DNA from: Gordonia amicalis NBRC 100051 = JCM 11271 | GTDB lineage: Bacteria > Actinomycetota > Actinomycetes > Mycobacteriales > Mycobacteriaceae | Direction: 5' to 3' | Assembly (NCBI RefSeq): GCF_000332995.1 | Contig: NZ_BANS01000008.1 | Coordinates: 1 to 64,000, forward strand | DNA length: 64,000 nt | Shown: piece by piece, positions 34,099 to 44,900 of the stretch | Numbering within the stretch: position 1 is the first letter of the stretch | Layout: every line of letters starts with the position of its first letter | The notes under the pieces: generated by a model | Database searches by the model: none | The model's input: the letters and a program-made list of their open reading frames with translations, nothing else | What the model was told of the DNA's origin: nothing | Made by a program: the position numbers and the translations under genes

Positions 34099-35244
34099 AT
34101 GACGACTGTGACCTTCATGATGGCCAAGGACATCGAACACGACCACGGCGGCGACGTCGCGCTGGCCAGGGTGATCTTCGACATCGCGGCAGAGTCGTTC
34201 GACCTGCGTGCGGTGTGTCTGTCCAACCATCTCACCACCGGTGACGCTCCGCGGATCTCGGCCGACGGCAGGGTGATCCGGGTGCCGAAGCCGCCCGTAC
34301 TGCTCCCGGCGCTCATCGGCAGCAGTCTGCGGACCCGGCGCAGTGTCTGCCACGTCCGTTTCGACACCGACGACCTTGTCCGGACCGTCGACGATCTCGA
34401 CAGCGACGTCTTCCTCGCCGAGCATTCGTACATGGCCGAGTCCTATCTGCGCTCGACACAGGTCGGTCGCAGCGAGCTGGTGATCAACACGGTCAACTCC
34501 GAATCACTGGTGTGGCGACTCACGCGCGGACTCCCGGGAACGGTGGAGGCGAGGCGCATCCTGTCCGATGAGCTCCGGGTGGCCCGCGCTGCGTCGGCGA
34601 TCGGCACCTACGACCTCGAGGAAGCACAGTTCTACCGGAAGCGCGGGTGCCCGAGTGCTCGCTGGATCGATCTCACCCTGCCGCCCGCGACCCGCGCGGG
34701 TGGCGGCCTCGAGATCCCGCGGCTCGTGTACATGGGTACCCGGGACTGGCCACCGAATCAGGAAGGCTTCTTGGAGATCCTGCGACTGTGGCCGCGCATC
34801 TCGGACGGTATCCCGGATGCCGAGCTGTGCATCGTCGGCGCTCCCAAGCCGGGCGCGACACCACCGCCGTTGCCCGAGGGCGTCCGGGACGTCGGATTCG
34901 TGGAGGACCTCGATGCTTTCCTGGGTACCTGTCGCGCCCTCGTCGCACCCATCAGGACCGGCGGCGGTGTCCGGGTGAAACTGCTCGACGCCGCCAGCCG
35001 TGGATTGCCCGTCGTGGGCACCACCGCCGCGATCGGGTCACTCGAACCGGTTTTCGGGCTGACCGCCTACGACGATCCCGACGAATTCGTCGAACGTGCG
35101 CGTGCATTCCTCCTGGACGTCGATCTGGCGAGAAAAGAGGGCACACGGATTTTCGAGGCGAATGCCGAACGCTGGGAGCAGCGCATTCCGCACCAGGCTG
35201 TGGAAGCGCTGCTGAGTCGAGGACCGGTTCCGGTCGACCATTGA
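34099..35244 (+). CDS. Glycosyltransferase 3, group 1 family
   Basis: The 381-residue protein has an N-terminal half with SYMAESYLRS and TVNSESLVWR, and a GT-B donor domain with YMGTRDWPPNQEGFLEIL, ELCIVGAPKPG, VRDVGFVEDL and APIRTGGGVRVKLLDAASRG, followed by LPVVGT. These are hallmarks of GT1/GT4-like enzymes. The ATG at 34099 (MTTVTFMMAKDIEHDH) has AGGGG about 9 bases upstream; the frame extends upstream into the flippase gene. It starts 13 bases after the flippase stop and is the last gene before the 727-base gap preceding the NRPS. Confidence 0.87.
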   Translation: MTTVTFMMAKDIEHDHGGDVALARVIFDIAAESFDLRAVCLSNHLTTGDAPRISADGRVIRVPKPPVLLPALIGSSLRTRRSVCHVRFDTDDLVRTVDDLDSDVFLAEHSYMAESYLRSTQVGRSELVINTVNSESLVWRLTRGLPGTVEARRILSDELRVARAASAIGTYDLEEAQFYRKRGCPSARWIDLTLPPATRAGGGLEIPRLVYMGTRDWPPNQEGFLEILRLWPRISDGIPDAELCIVGAPKPGATPPPLPEGVRDVGFVEDLDAFLGTCRALVAPIRTGGGVRVKLLDAASRGLPVVGTTAAIGSLEPVFGLTAYDDPDEFVERARAFLLDVDLARKEGTRIFEANAERWEQRIPHQAVEALLSRGPVPVDH

Positions 35245-35693
35245 CGAGCCGGGCCATGCGATGTCGTCTGCGCGGACCACGGGCATCTGCCCGATATTCG
35301 CAACACTTCGCGGTTCATACGAGAACGTGAATTGCGCAAAATGACGAAATCCATTTCGATCTTTTCGGTGATTGTCGACCGGGGAATTCGGCGGTATTCA
35401 TGCGGTGGCCGATTCGATGTGGGTCCCCCGAGTTGTGAGGCGTCAAGCCGTCCCATAGGCTCTTGGGTATCCGCGCGGCGCAGAATGGCATTCGTCCAGG
35501 ACACACCGGTGTGACCGTTGTCATTCTGGTGGTCGTGAGCTCGGACGATGCCACCGGAGAACGAAATCGGCGAAGACGTCTCGGGGTCGGGCGGTTGCTG
35601 GAGAAGACGGTGCCGACGGAACCCGGAGAGCCGGTGTGGTTGACAGCAGTCGGACGTGACGAGGACGGCGCATGGTGAGTGGTGAGGCAGGGC

Positions 35694-35729
35694 GTTGAAC
35701 TTCACCGTGTTGAATTTCGGCATGTTGAA
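35694..35729. repeat. Three GTTGAA repeats spaced exactly 15 bases
   Basis: GTTGAA occurs at 35694, 35709 and 35724, followed by CTTC, TTTC and TCCG. The even spacing about 245-280 bases upstream of the NRPS start suggests tandem binding sites for an activator or nucleoid protein. Alternatively it could encode a five-residue repeat in a short frame (LNFTV / LNFGM), for which I see no further support. Confidence 0.5.
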
Positions 35730-35812
35730 TCCGTTGGCGATGAATTGTGTCGCGACGCCGCTGTTTCCCGGAATCACGCCCATTCGCTCCACGTCTTTCT
35801 CGCGATTCGGTT

Positions 35813-35827
35813 ACCCCTTCGAGGGGT
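35813..35827 (+). promoter_or_regulatory. Small hairpin in the NRPS leader
   Basis: ACCCCT and AGGGGT pair around the loop TCG, 145 bases upstream of the NRPS ATG. It could be a leader hairpin or weak terminator that lowers read-through into the NRPS gene. Confidence 0.4.
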
Positions 35828-35971
35828 CCGGATTTGCTGATTTGTTTTCGCGCATTCGTCGAGACGGGATCTCGGTGATGGCGCCGCTTCGCAGGCCGGG
35901 GGGATCAGACGGTCGGCACGCCCCATGAGGTCCGGGTCCCACGGACCTGGTGAGCGCCGGACGGGCCGACC

Positions 35972-38900
35972 ATGAACGCCCCGACCCCGCCGCCGGTGAC
36001 TCCGACTGTCGGAATCGCGCGACGATTCCGGCTCAGTGCTGCACAACGAGCGCTGTGGTTCGCCCAACAGACGGCCATGGACGTGCCGATCAACGTCGCG
36101 CAGTACGTGGAGATCGACGGACCCATCGACATCGACCTCTTCCTGCGCGTCACCGGGGACGTGGTGCGTCGCGCCCAGTTCCTCCAGGTGAGGTTCGAGG
36201 ACACCGACGACGGGCTGGTGGGTGTGTACGACCCGTCGTTGCACTACTGGGCCGACGTGATCGATCTCCGGGACCGTCCCGACCCGCGTGCCGCCGCCGA
36301 GGCGATCATGCGCGAGGACTGTGCGCGACCACTGGACCCTCGGGTGGATCGCACGGCCCGCGGCTGCCTGTTCCGGCTCGCCGAGAAGAAGTTCATCGTG
36401 TACAACCGCGGTCACCACCTGCTCACGGACGGCATGGGCGGCAAGGACCGCATGGTCGAGGCAATCGCCGCCTACCATGCCGCGGTCACCGGCGGCACAC
36501 CTCCGCCCGCCAAACCGGTGGACCTCGATCTGCCCGCGCGTGCCGACGACGAGTACCGCGCATCGCGTCGCTTCGACACCGACCGCGCGTACTGGCGTCA
36601 GTCCATGGCCGGAGTGGGGATCCCCGCGACGCTCGCGCATCGACGCGGCCGGCCCGAGGCACTCTCGCGACGAGTCGCGGCGCCGCTGGACACGGAGACG
36701 ATGGATCTTCTCCGCCGCGCTGCCGAGGCGAACTCGACGATCCTGCCGAATGTCATCGTCGGCGCGTTCTCGGCCTACCTGTGCCGGGCCGCCGCCGAGG
36801 GCGACGAGGTGATCTTCCAGTTCCCGGTCGCCGCCCGCACCATCGCGGCGCTCCGGTCGACACCGCTGCCGGTGGCCAACATCGTTCCCCTGCGGACCGG
36901 GGTCGCGGGGCATGGATCGGTCGCCGAAGCGTTGTCCGGCAGCCAGGCGGCGCTCCTCGGTGCACTGCGGCATCAGCGTTATCGTGGCGAGGACATCTGG
37001 GCCGACGTCGCCGCCGACGAGACCAGCGGCAGGGTCCGGCGGGCCGCGGCGCAGGAGCGGTCGGGCCCGATGCTCAACCTGATGCTCTTCCAGCGCGAAT
37101 TCCCCTGTGGGGAGGCGCACGGCACCTTTCACATCCTCACCGTCGGCCCCGCCGAGGACCTGGCCGTCAACATCGTCCCGGTCGCCGGTGAGGACCGGGA
37201 CTCGGTGCTCATGATCGGCGTCGAGGCCAACCCCAACCGCTACGACGAGGCCGAGGTGGCCGAGCATCATCGGCAGTTCGTCGCCATGCTGCGCACCTTC
37301 GCCGACGCCCTGCTGCAGGCACCGGACACCCGCATCGACGATCTCCCGCTGGCGAATCCGGTGACGGTGGTCCGCGGCGCGATCCCCGAACCCGGGCCGG
37401 CGACCGTCCCGGAGGCGCTCGCGAGCGCGGCCGCGCGTCACGGGCATTCGCCGGTGTTCGACGAGCCGCGTACCCGTCCACTCACCTTCGGGCAATTGCA
37501 CGTGCGCGCAACGGATCTCGCTGACCGCCTCCGAACCGTCGGCGTGGTTCCGGGATCCACGGTGGCCCTTGCGCTGCCGCCGGGCGTCGACCGGCTGACC
37601 GCGTGGTGGGCGATCGGGGTGAGCGGTGCCGCGGTCCTCCTGCTCGATCCGCTCGCCCCGCGGGCGGCCGTCGCGTCGTTGCCGGAGGCCACTCGTCCCG
37701 AGGTCGTCATCGCCGCGCGGTCCGAGGATGCCCCGGCATCCGAGTCCGCTCCGCGCGTGCTGACCCTCGCCGAACTCGGTGGGCTCGAGGCTTCCGGGGC
37801 GGCGGCCCGCAGGCCCGCACCGAATGACATCGCCGCATATCTCGCGATCACCGGAGCGACTTCTGAGCTCACCACCCTCGCCGTGCCCCAACGTGCGCTG
37901 GCCGCCCTGATCGCGACCGGCGTGTTCGACGCCGCCGCAACCGATCTCGAACACGGCCGGCTGTTCTTCGGCGCCCCCTCGGCGTCGTCGGCGGCCCATC
38001 TCGAGATCATCGCGGCAGCCGCGCACGGTCTGCGGCTCGTCGTGCCCGGCGCGGACGCCGTGCCCGCCACGCACGTGATCGCGACACCGGGAGATGTTCC
38101 GCGCCTGAGCGTGCAGGGACCGGTGACCTCGCTCGTGGTGGTGGGGGAGGACATCGCACCGGCCGCCCTGGTGCGCCTGGCCTTCGGCCGCGAGGTATCG
38201 GCACCGTACTGTCCGCGCGGTGCATTCGGCCCGGTGACGGTCAACCGCCGGATCGCCCGGGACGCCGCCGTCGACCACCGTTTGCCCAGCGGGACACCGC
38301 GTCCCGGTGCCGGACTCGCCGTCTTGGACCCGTCGCTGCGTCCGGTTCCGGCCGGGGTGACGGGTGATGTCTACGTGACCGGCCCGCAGGTGGCCACGGT
38401 CATCGCCGGAGATCCGGTGCACACCGCATGCACCTTCGTGGCGTGCCCGTGGGAGCGGGGAGCACGAATGCTCCACACCGGCGACCGCGGCCACTTCGAT
38501 CCGGGCACAGGCTCGTTGGTGATCGACCATCACGAATATGACGTGGTGACCCTCGACGGGGTGCGCATCGACCTCGCCGCGCTCGACCGGGCGGCCGGGC
38601 AGGTCGCCGGCGTCGGGTACGCGGTCTCGGTGGTGGCGGCGGGCGGCCTCGATGTGGGCGTCGTGTGCGATTCCGACGAGGTCGACCGGCAACGCGTTCG
38701 GGCCGCGGTCCGGCGACGCGTCGACGACGAGGTGCCGGCCTCGACCCGGCCCCGTCGTGTGGTCGTCCTCGACGAGTTGCCGACCGACGTGACCGGAAAC
38801 CTCGACCGGCGTGCGGCAGCCGAATCGATCGCGGCCGCACCCGAGGCGCAGACGGCGTATCGTCCGCCGTCGACGGCCACCGAGGTGGCGGTGGCCGAAG

Positions 38901-41900
38901 CGGTGACCGAGGTACTCGGCGTACCGCGTCCGTCGATGGACGACGAGCTCGTCCGATTGGGCGCCACCTCACTGGGATTCATGCAGCTCGCCACCCACCT
39001 CGGCAGCACCCTGCGCGTGGTGGTCAACATGCCCGACCTCGCCTCGGTGACGACACTTGCCGAGCTCGCCGCGGTCATCGAGGCCGCTGTCCCGAGGCGG
39101 ACGACGTCCACCGACGGCGTCGTCGCCTATCGGCCGACCCGAGCCCAGCAGGAGATCTGGCTGCTCAACCGCGCCGACCCTCATGCGACCGTGTACCACC
39201 TGCCTGTGCGGCTCACGCTCGCCGAACAGATCTCCGCCGACGCCGTACGGATGGCGCTGATCGACGTGGCCACCCGGCACGAAGCCCTACGGACCGTGTA
39301 CCCGGAGGTCGACGGGGAGCCCGTCGCGCAGGTTCGCGACCAGGACGAATCGGCTGCTGCCGCACCGGTCACCAGCGCGACCCTGGACGCCTCCGGCGTC
39401 GACCACGCGGTCTCGGCGCCGTTCGACCTGCGGACCGAGGTTCCCTGGCGAGCGGTGCTCGACGAGACCGGCGACGCCGTCGAACTGGTTCTCGTCGCCC
39501 ACCACATCGCCGTCGACGAGTGGTCGCTGCACATCGTGCTGGAGGATTTCGCCCACGCGGTGCGTGCGCGTGCCGCCGGCGCAGGACCCGTCTGGGAGAC
39601 CGAGGCCGTCTCGTTCAGTGCGGTCCTGGATGCGCGAGCCGCCGGCTCGACGACCGCGTCAACGCCTGCGGCGGAGGTCTTCTGGACCCGATTCCGGCGG
39701 GATGCACCGGATCGGCTCGCCTTGCCCGAACCCGCGGCGAGCACTGCGGCGGGGTCCGGACTCACCGCCGGACCGGCGGTCCACACGTGTCGGCGGATCG
39801 GGCGCGCGGTCACCGATGCCGCCGCCGCGCAAGCGCGAGAGTGCGGCACCACCGTCAACACGCTTCTGTGCGTGGCCCTCTCGGCAACCCTCGGTGAGTT
39901 CACCGACTCCGACGACGTCGTGATGTCGATGCCGGTGTCCGGGCGGTTCACCAGCGAGGAACTCCGCCCGGTCGGCATGTTCGTCGAGACGGTGCCGGTA
40001 CGGGTGACCGGTGCCCGCGAGACCTCGGTCGCCGATGCGCTCGCGGTCGTCGGGGGAGACCTCGGCACCGCCGTCGCGCTGGCCGACGCCGCGCCGACCG
40101 GACTGTCCGACGTCATCTTCGCGTATCACGCGACCGCACCCGATCTCGTCGCATCGGCGGTGTTCACCGACGGTGCGACGCTGCGTACCCGCGACGCCCG
40201 AACCGCGTTGGAGTTCACCCTGATCGACGACGGGGACGGGCTGTCCGTCACCCTGACGATCGCCGAGAACCGCGTGGACGTACCGGTGGCCGCGCGACTG
40301 CTCGACAGGTTCGTGGAGGCCGTCGCGGCCCTGGCCGCCGCGGCGCCGGATCAGACCGTCGCCGAGTGTCTGTCGCCGGGCCCGGTCACCGAGCCGGGCA
40401 GCAGCCGGACCGCCGGCGTCGCTCCCGTCGGTGTCGATCCCATTCGGGCGCTCCTGCGCCACGCCGTCACACACCCCGAGGCGACCGCGGTCATCGTCGG
40501 CGACGAGACGCTCGACTACCGCGGTCTCGTCGACCGGGCTCGTGCCCTCGCGACGCGCCTCGTGTCGTTCGGGGTGCGGCCCGGCGATCGCGTGGCCCTG
40601 CTCATGGATCGTCGCGCCGACACCGTGGTGGCGATCGTCGCGACCCTGCTGGCCGACGCGGTCTACGTCCCGATCGACCCCGATCACCCGCAGGCGCGGA
40701 TCGACCTGATCCTGGCCGGGACCGCCCCGGCCGCGGTCATCGACAGCCGCCTCGAGGTGACGGAAGGTCTGGGTCGTCAACGCGCGCAGCCGATGCCGGG
40801 TGCCGCCTATGTCATCCACACCTCCGGCTCCACCGGCCTGCCGAAAGCCGTGGTGGTGACCCGGCAGAACGTGGCCGCACTCCTGGGGGCAGGACTCGAT
40901 CTCGTCGAGGCCTCCTCACGGGACGTCTGGGCCTGGGTGCACTCCTACGCGTTCGACTTCTCGGTCTGGGAGATCCTCGGTGCGCTTGCCTCCGGCGGCA
41001 GCGTCGTCGTGGTGGACCGTGCGACCGTGCGGGATCCCCGAGCTCTCGCCGAGACGATCGTACGGCACGGGATCACCATCCTCTCGCAGACCCCGACCGC
41101 GTTCAGCGGAATCGTCGACCTGGCAACAACTCCCGCCCCGCCGGAACTGCCGTCACTGCGGGCCGTGGTCTTCGGTGGCGAGACCCTCGCACCGAAGACG
41201 TTGCGCGCGTGGGCCGCCGAACATCCCGGTACCCGACTGGTCAACATGTACGGCATCACCGAGACGACCGTCGTCCTCACCGCCACCGACGTCGACCTCG
41301 ACGACGAGCGCAGCATCATCGGCACGCCGTTCGACGGCGTCGGATGGATGGTTCTCGATCGGCGCCTGCGACCGGTGCCGACCGGCGCGGCCGGCGAGCT
41401 GTATCTCGTCGGCGAGCAGGTCGCGCTCGGCTACCTCAACGCTCTCGGCCTGACCGCGACACGGTTCGTCGCGGATCCGTCGGGGACCGGCCGGCGGATG
41501 TACCGGACCGGCGACCGGGTCCGTGAGGTGGCGCCGGGCCGACTCGCCTACCTCGGCCGCAACGACGACCAGGTCCAGATCCGTGGCCACCGTGTGGAAC
41601 TCGGCGAGATCGTCTCCACCCTCCGTGGGATCCCCGGCATCGGCGATGCGCGCGTCCTGGTACGACCGGGCCGTCGCGCAGGCGACGAACAGTTGCTGGC
41701 GTTCGTGACCGAGGACGGCCTCGCCGACTTCGACGTCCTCGACGACCTCGACGAGGCGTCGATCCTGGCCGGCTGCGCCGCCCGGTTACCGGGGCACGCC
41801 GTCCCGTCCCGGGTCGCGATCGTCGACGGCTGGCCGATGACCAGCACCGGGAAGATCGACCGCGACAAGCTCTTCGCGGCCATCGGTGACGCCGCTCCGC

Positions 41901-44900
41901 CGGTCGGACGGGCACTCGGCCCGGTCGAGGAGACCGTGGCGTCGGCGATCCGCGCGGTCGTCGGGGAGGACGCGGGTCACCTCGGTGCCGACACGAACTT
42001 CTTCGCCGCCGGCGGCACGTCGCTGTCGGCGGCCCGCCTGGCCGCCACGCTCGCCGGGATGGGACACCGCGTCGAGGTGGCCGACATCTTCGAGTACCCC
42101 ACCGTCGCGGAACTCGCTGCCCGGCTCGCCACACCGGGGACGTCGACCGCCCCGCCGCGGGTGTCCCTGTTGTCGGACGACCGCGAGATTCCTGGAGACC
42201 TCCCGCTCACGCCCGAGCAGATGGACGTGTGGTTGCGGTGGCGGACCGAACCGGAGTTCACCGGCTACCTCCTGCCACTGGCGTTGCCGATCGACGCGAC
42301 ACCCGGGGACCTACGTCGTGCACTGGCCGCGATCGTGACCCGGCACGACGCACTGTGCACCGGATTCCCGATGCGCGGCGGGGTCCCGGTGCAACATCGG
42401 TGGGACGACGCCGATGTCCTCGATCACCTCGAACGGCAACTCGGTCCCGATGCCCCGGAAGTGTCGGCGTGGGACGCCTCGGTGTCGGAGCCGTCGGTGT
42501 CGGACATCTCCGGGCCGGACATCTCCGGTCCGGATGCGACCACCGTCCTCGCGTCGATGGCCACGCCCATCGACCTCGCCTCCGCGCTTCCCTGGCGGGT
42601 CCGGATCGTCCGGATCGACGGGGCCACCTGGCTTCTCGGCGTGATCCACCACATCGCCGCCGATGGTGAGTCCTTCGCGATCCTCGCCGGCGAACTCGAC
42701 ACCGCACTCGCCGGTGCGACGCTGCCGACGAGCGGAACGGACTATCGGCGGTACTCGGTCTGGCGGGACGAGACGCTCGAGTCGAGGCGGGCAGAGCTCA
42801 CCGCGTTCTGGCGGGACGCGTTCGCCCGGCCGGTGGAACAGCTCCGGCTCCCCGAGGTGAACCTGCAGGCGGAAACCGTTGCGCCGGCGGCGGAGACGAT
42901 CGTGCACCGCGCGCACGCGCATCTCGACGCGACCGTCACCGCGTCGCTCGAGGCGCTGACCGTCGCCCGGGCGTCGACCCCGTTCATCGCGGCCCACACG
43001 GCACTCGCCGCGGTACTGGCCAGGCAGTCGGGCGCACGGATGGTGACCATCGGCACCGCCCTGTCGGGTCGTCTGGACCCGGGTCTTGTCGGTGTGCCGG
43101 GGCTGTTCGCCCGCGCGGTGCCGCTGCACACGCCGATCGACCCGGAACTCACCTTCGTCGAACTCCTGTCGCGGGTGACGACGGTGGATCTCGGTGCCTT
43201 CGCCCATGCCGATCTGCCGCTCACCGAGATCTCCGAGATCGCCGACCCCGGTCGTGCCGGCGCCGGAACCCCGTTGTTCGAGGTGTCGTTCGGCGCGGTG
43301 CCGGACGCGATCGTGGAGTGGGTGGAGGCCGAGTTCCCGACCGGGTCGGCCGACAGTGCCGCCGCCGGGGTTCTGGGGATCCCGCTCTTCGGCATCGACG
43401 TCTCGATGTACCGGCACGGCGGTGCCCTGCACCTGACGATGTCCTGCACCGATTCGGTCGCGACCGCGGGCCGACTGGAGGCCCTGTGCGAGCTGGTCGT
43501 CGAGACGTTGCGACGCGGCGTGCTCGCGCCCGACGAGCCGGTCGTGTCGCTGATGAGCGCGGACGGTGAGGACGCGACGCGCCCGGAGTTCGAGCCGGAG
43601 GCCTTCGACGCGCTGCTCACGTCGTACGGTTCCGCGTCCCCGTCCGACATCGCGATCGTCGACTCGCGACATCGCATACCGGGATTCGGGGCCGAGATCA
43701 CCGAGGCCGACTTCGACCGGCTGTCCACACATCTGGCGCGGCTACTGGTCGAACAGGGGGTCGGCGCGGGCGACGTGGTCGTCGAACTGCTCCCGAGATC
43801 GGCGTTCGGCATGGTCGCGACTGCCGCGATCGCCCGCGCGGGAGCGGCTTTCGTCAACATCGACCCCGCCGACCCGGTCGAGCGTCGGAACCTGATCCTC
43901 GGTCGGTGCCGTCCGTCGGTGGTGCTCACCCTCTCCGGGACCGACACGGCCGGGATCGGCACCGCGGTCGTCGCGCTCGACGACCTGTTCGCCGAGCTGC
44001 CCGCGGTGGTGCCACCCTTCGCCGACACGGAACGTATGCGGGCGGTGACACCGGACGACGTCGCCTACGTGACCTTCACCTCCGGAACGACGGGTGTGCC
44101 GAAAGGCGTCGCCGTCACCCATCGCGGTCTGGCCGGGTGGGCTCGTGACACCGTCTCACGGCTGCGTCTGAGCGCTGCTGACCGTGTGATGCACACGTAC
44201 GCAACGGGTTTCGATGCCCACCTGATGGGCGTCCTGCCGCCGCGGATCGCCGGTGCGACGGTGGTCATGTGCCCGCCCGATGTCATCGCGGCGGACGAAC
44301 TCGCCGACCTGGTCCAGGACGCCGGTGTGACCGTCCTGCTCACCACCCCGTCGGTGCTGGCGACCCTGCGCCCCGGCGACCTACCGCACGTCCGGCACGT
44401 CGCGGTCGGCGGTGAACCGCTCGGGGCCGGTCTGATCCGTGAGTGGACCCGCGGCGGCACCCTCAGCAACGAATACGGGCCGACCGAGGCGACGGTCGCG
44501 GTGAGCAGTGCGCGGTACACCGACCCCGTCCTCGGCGCCGTGCACATCGGACGGCCACTCGACGGCGTGACCATGCACGTCCTCGACCCCATGCTGCGTC
44601 CGGTTCCGGACCACACCGTCGGAGAGCTCTACCTCTCCGGGAACTGCCTGGCACGTGGGTATCTCGACGATCCGCGGACGACCGCGGCCGCTTTCGTCGC
44701 CGGTCGGTCCGGCACGCGAATGTACCGGACCGGAGATCTGGTCCATCGCCGCGGCGACGGGACCTTCGTGATCCACGGCCGCACCGACGACCAGGTCAAG
44801 ATCCGTGGAGTCCGTCTCGAACCCGCAGAGATCGATGCGGCCCTGTCCCGGCTGCCCGGTGTCGCGACCTCGGTGACCGCGGCCCGCGCCACCGCGGCCG

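Larger units (their letters stand above)
35245..35971. other. 727-base gap upstream of the NRPS gene
   Basis: I find no convincing gene here; the short open frames lack ribosome binding sites and normal codon use, and the base composition is richer in A/T than the neighbours. The gap contains GGGTCCCCCG (35421-35430), similar to a motif upstream of the glycoside hydrolase gene. It also has a TAGGCT -10-like box (35456-35461), three GTTGAA repeats at 15-base spacing (35694-35729) and a hairpin ACCCCT-TCG-AGGGGT (35813-35827). It is most likely the promoter and leader of the NRPS operon. Confidence 0.55.

Noticed and set aside
35332-35678. Short plus-strand open frames in the 35.2-35.9 kb gap
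   Set aside because: Codon use unlike neighbours and no start signals; treated as non-coding.
35695-35928. 77-codon open frame upstream of the NRPS with LNFTV/LNFGM repeats
   Set aside because: No ribosome binding site, no homology I recognise and the repeat could equally be DNA-level binding sites; kept as a regulatory observation only.
35774-38692. Long minus-strand open frame of 972 codons opposite the NRPS start
   Set aside because: It mirrors the NRPS coding strand, is very rich in Arg/Asp/Gly/His, has no recognisable domain and would contradict clear NRPS domains on the other strand.
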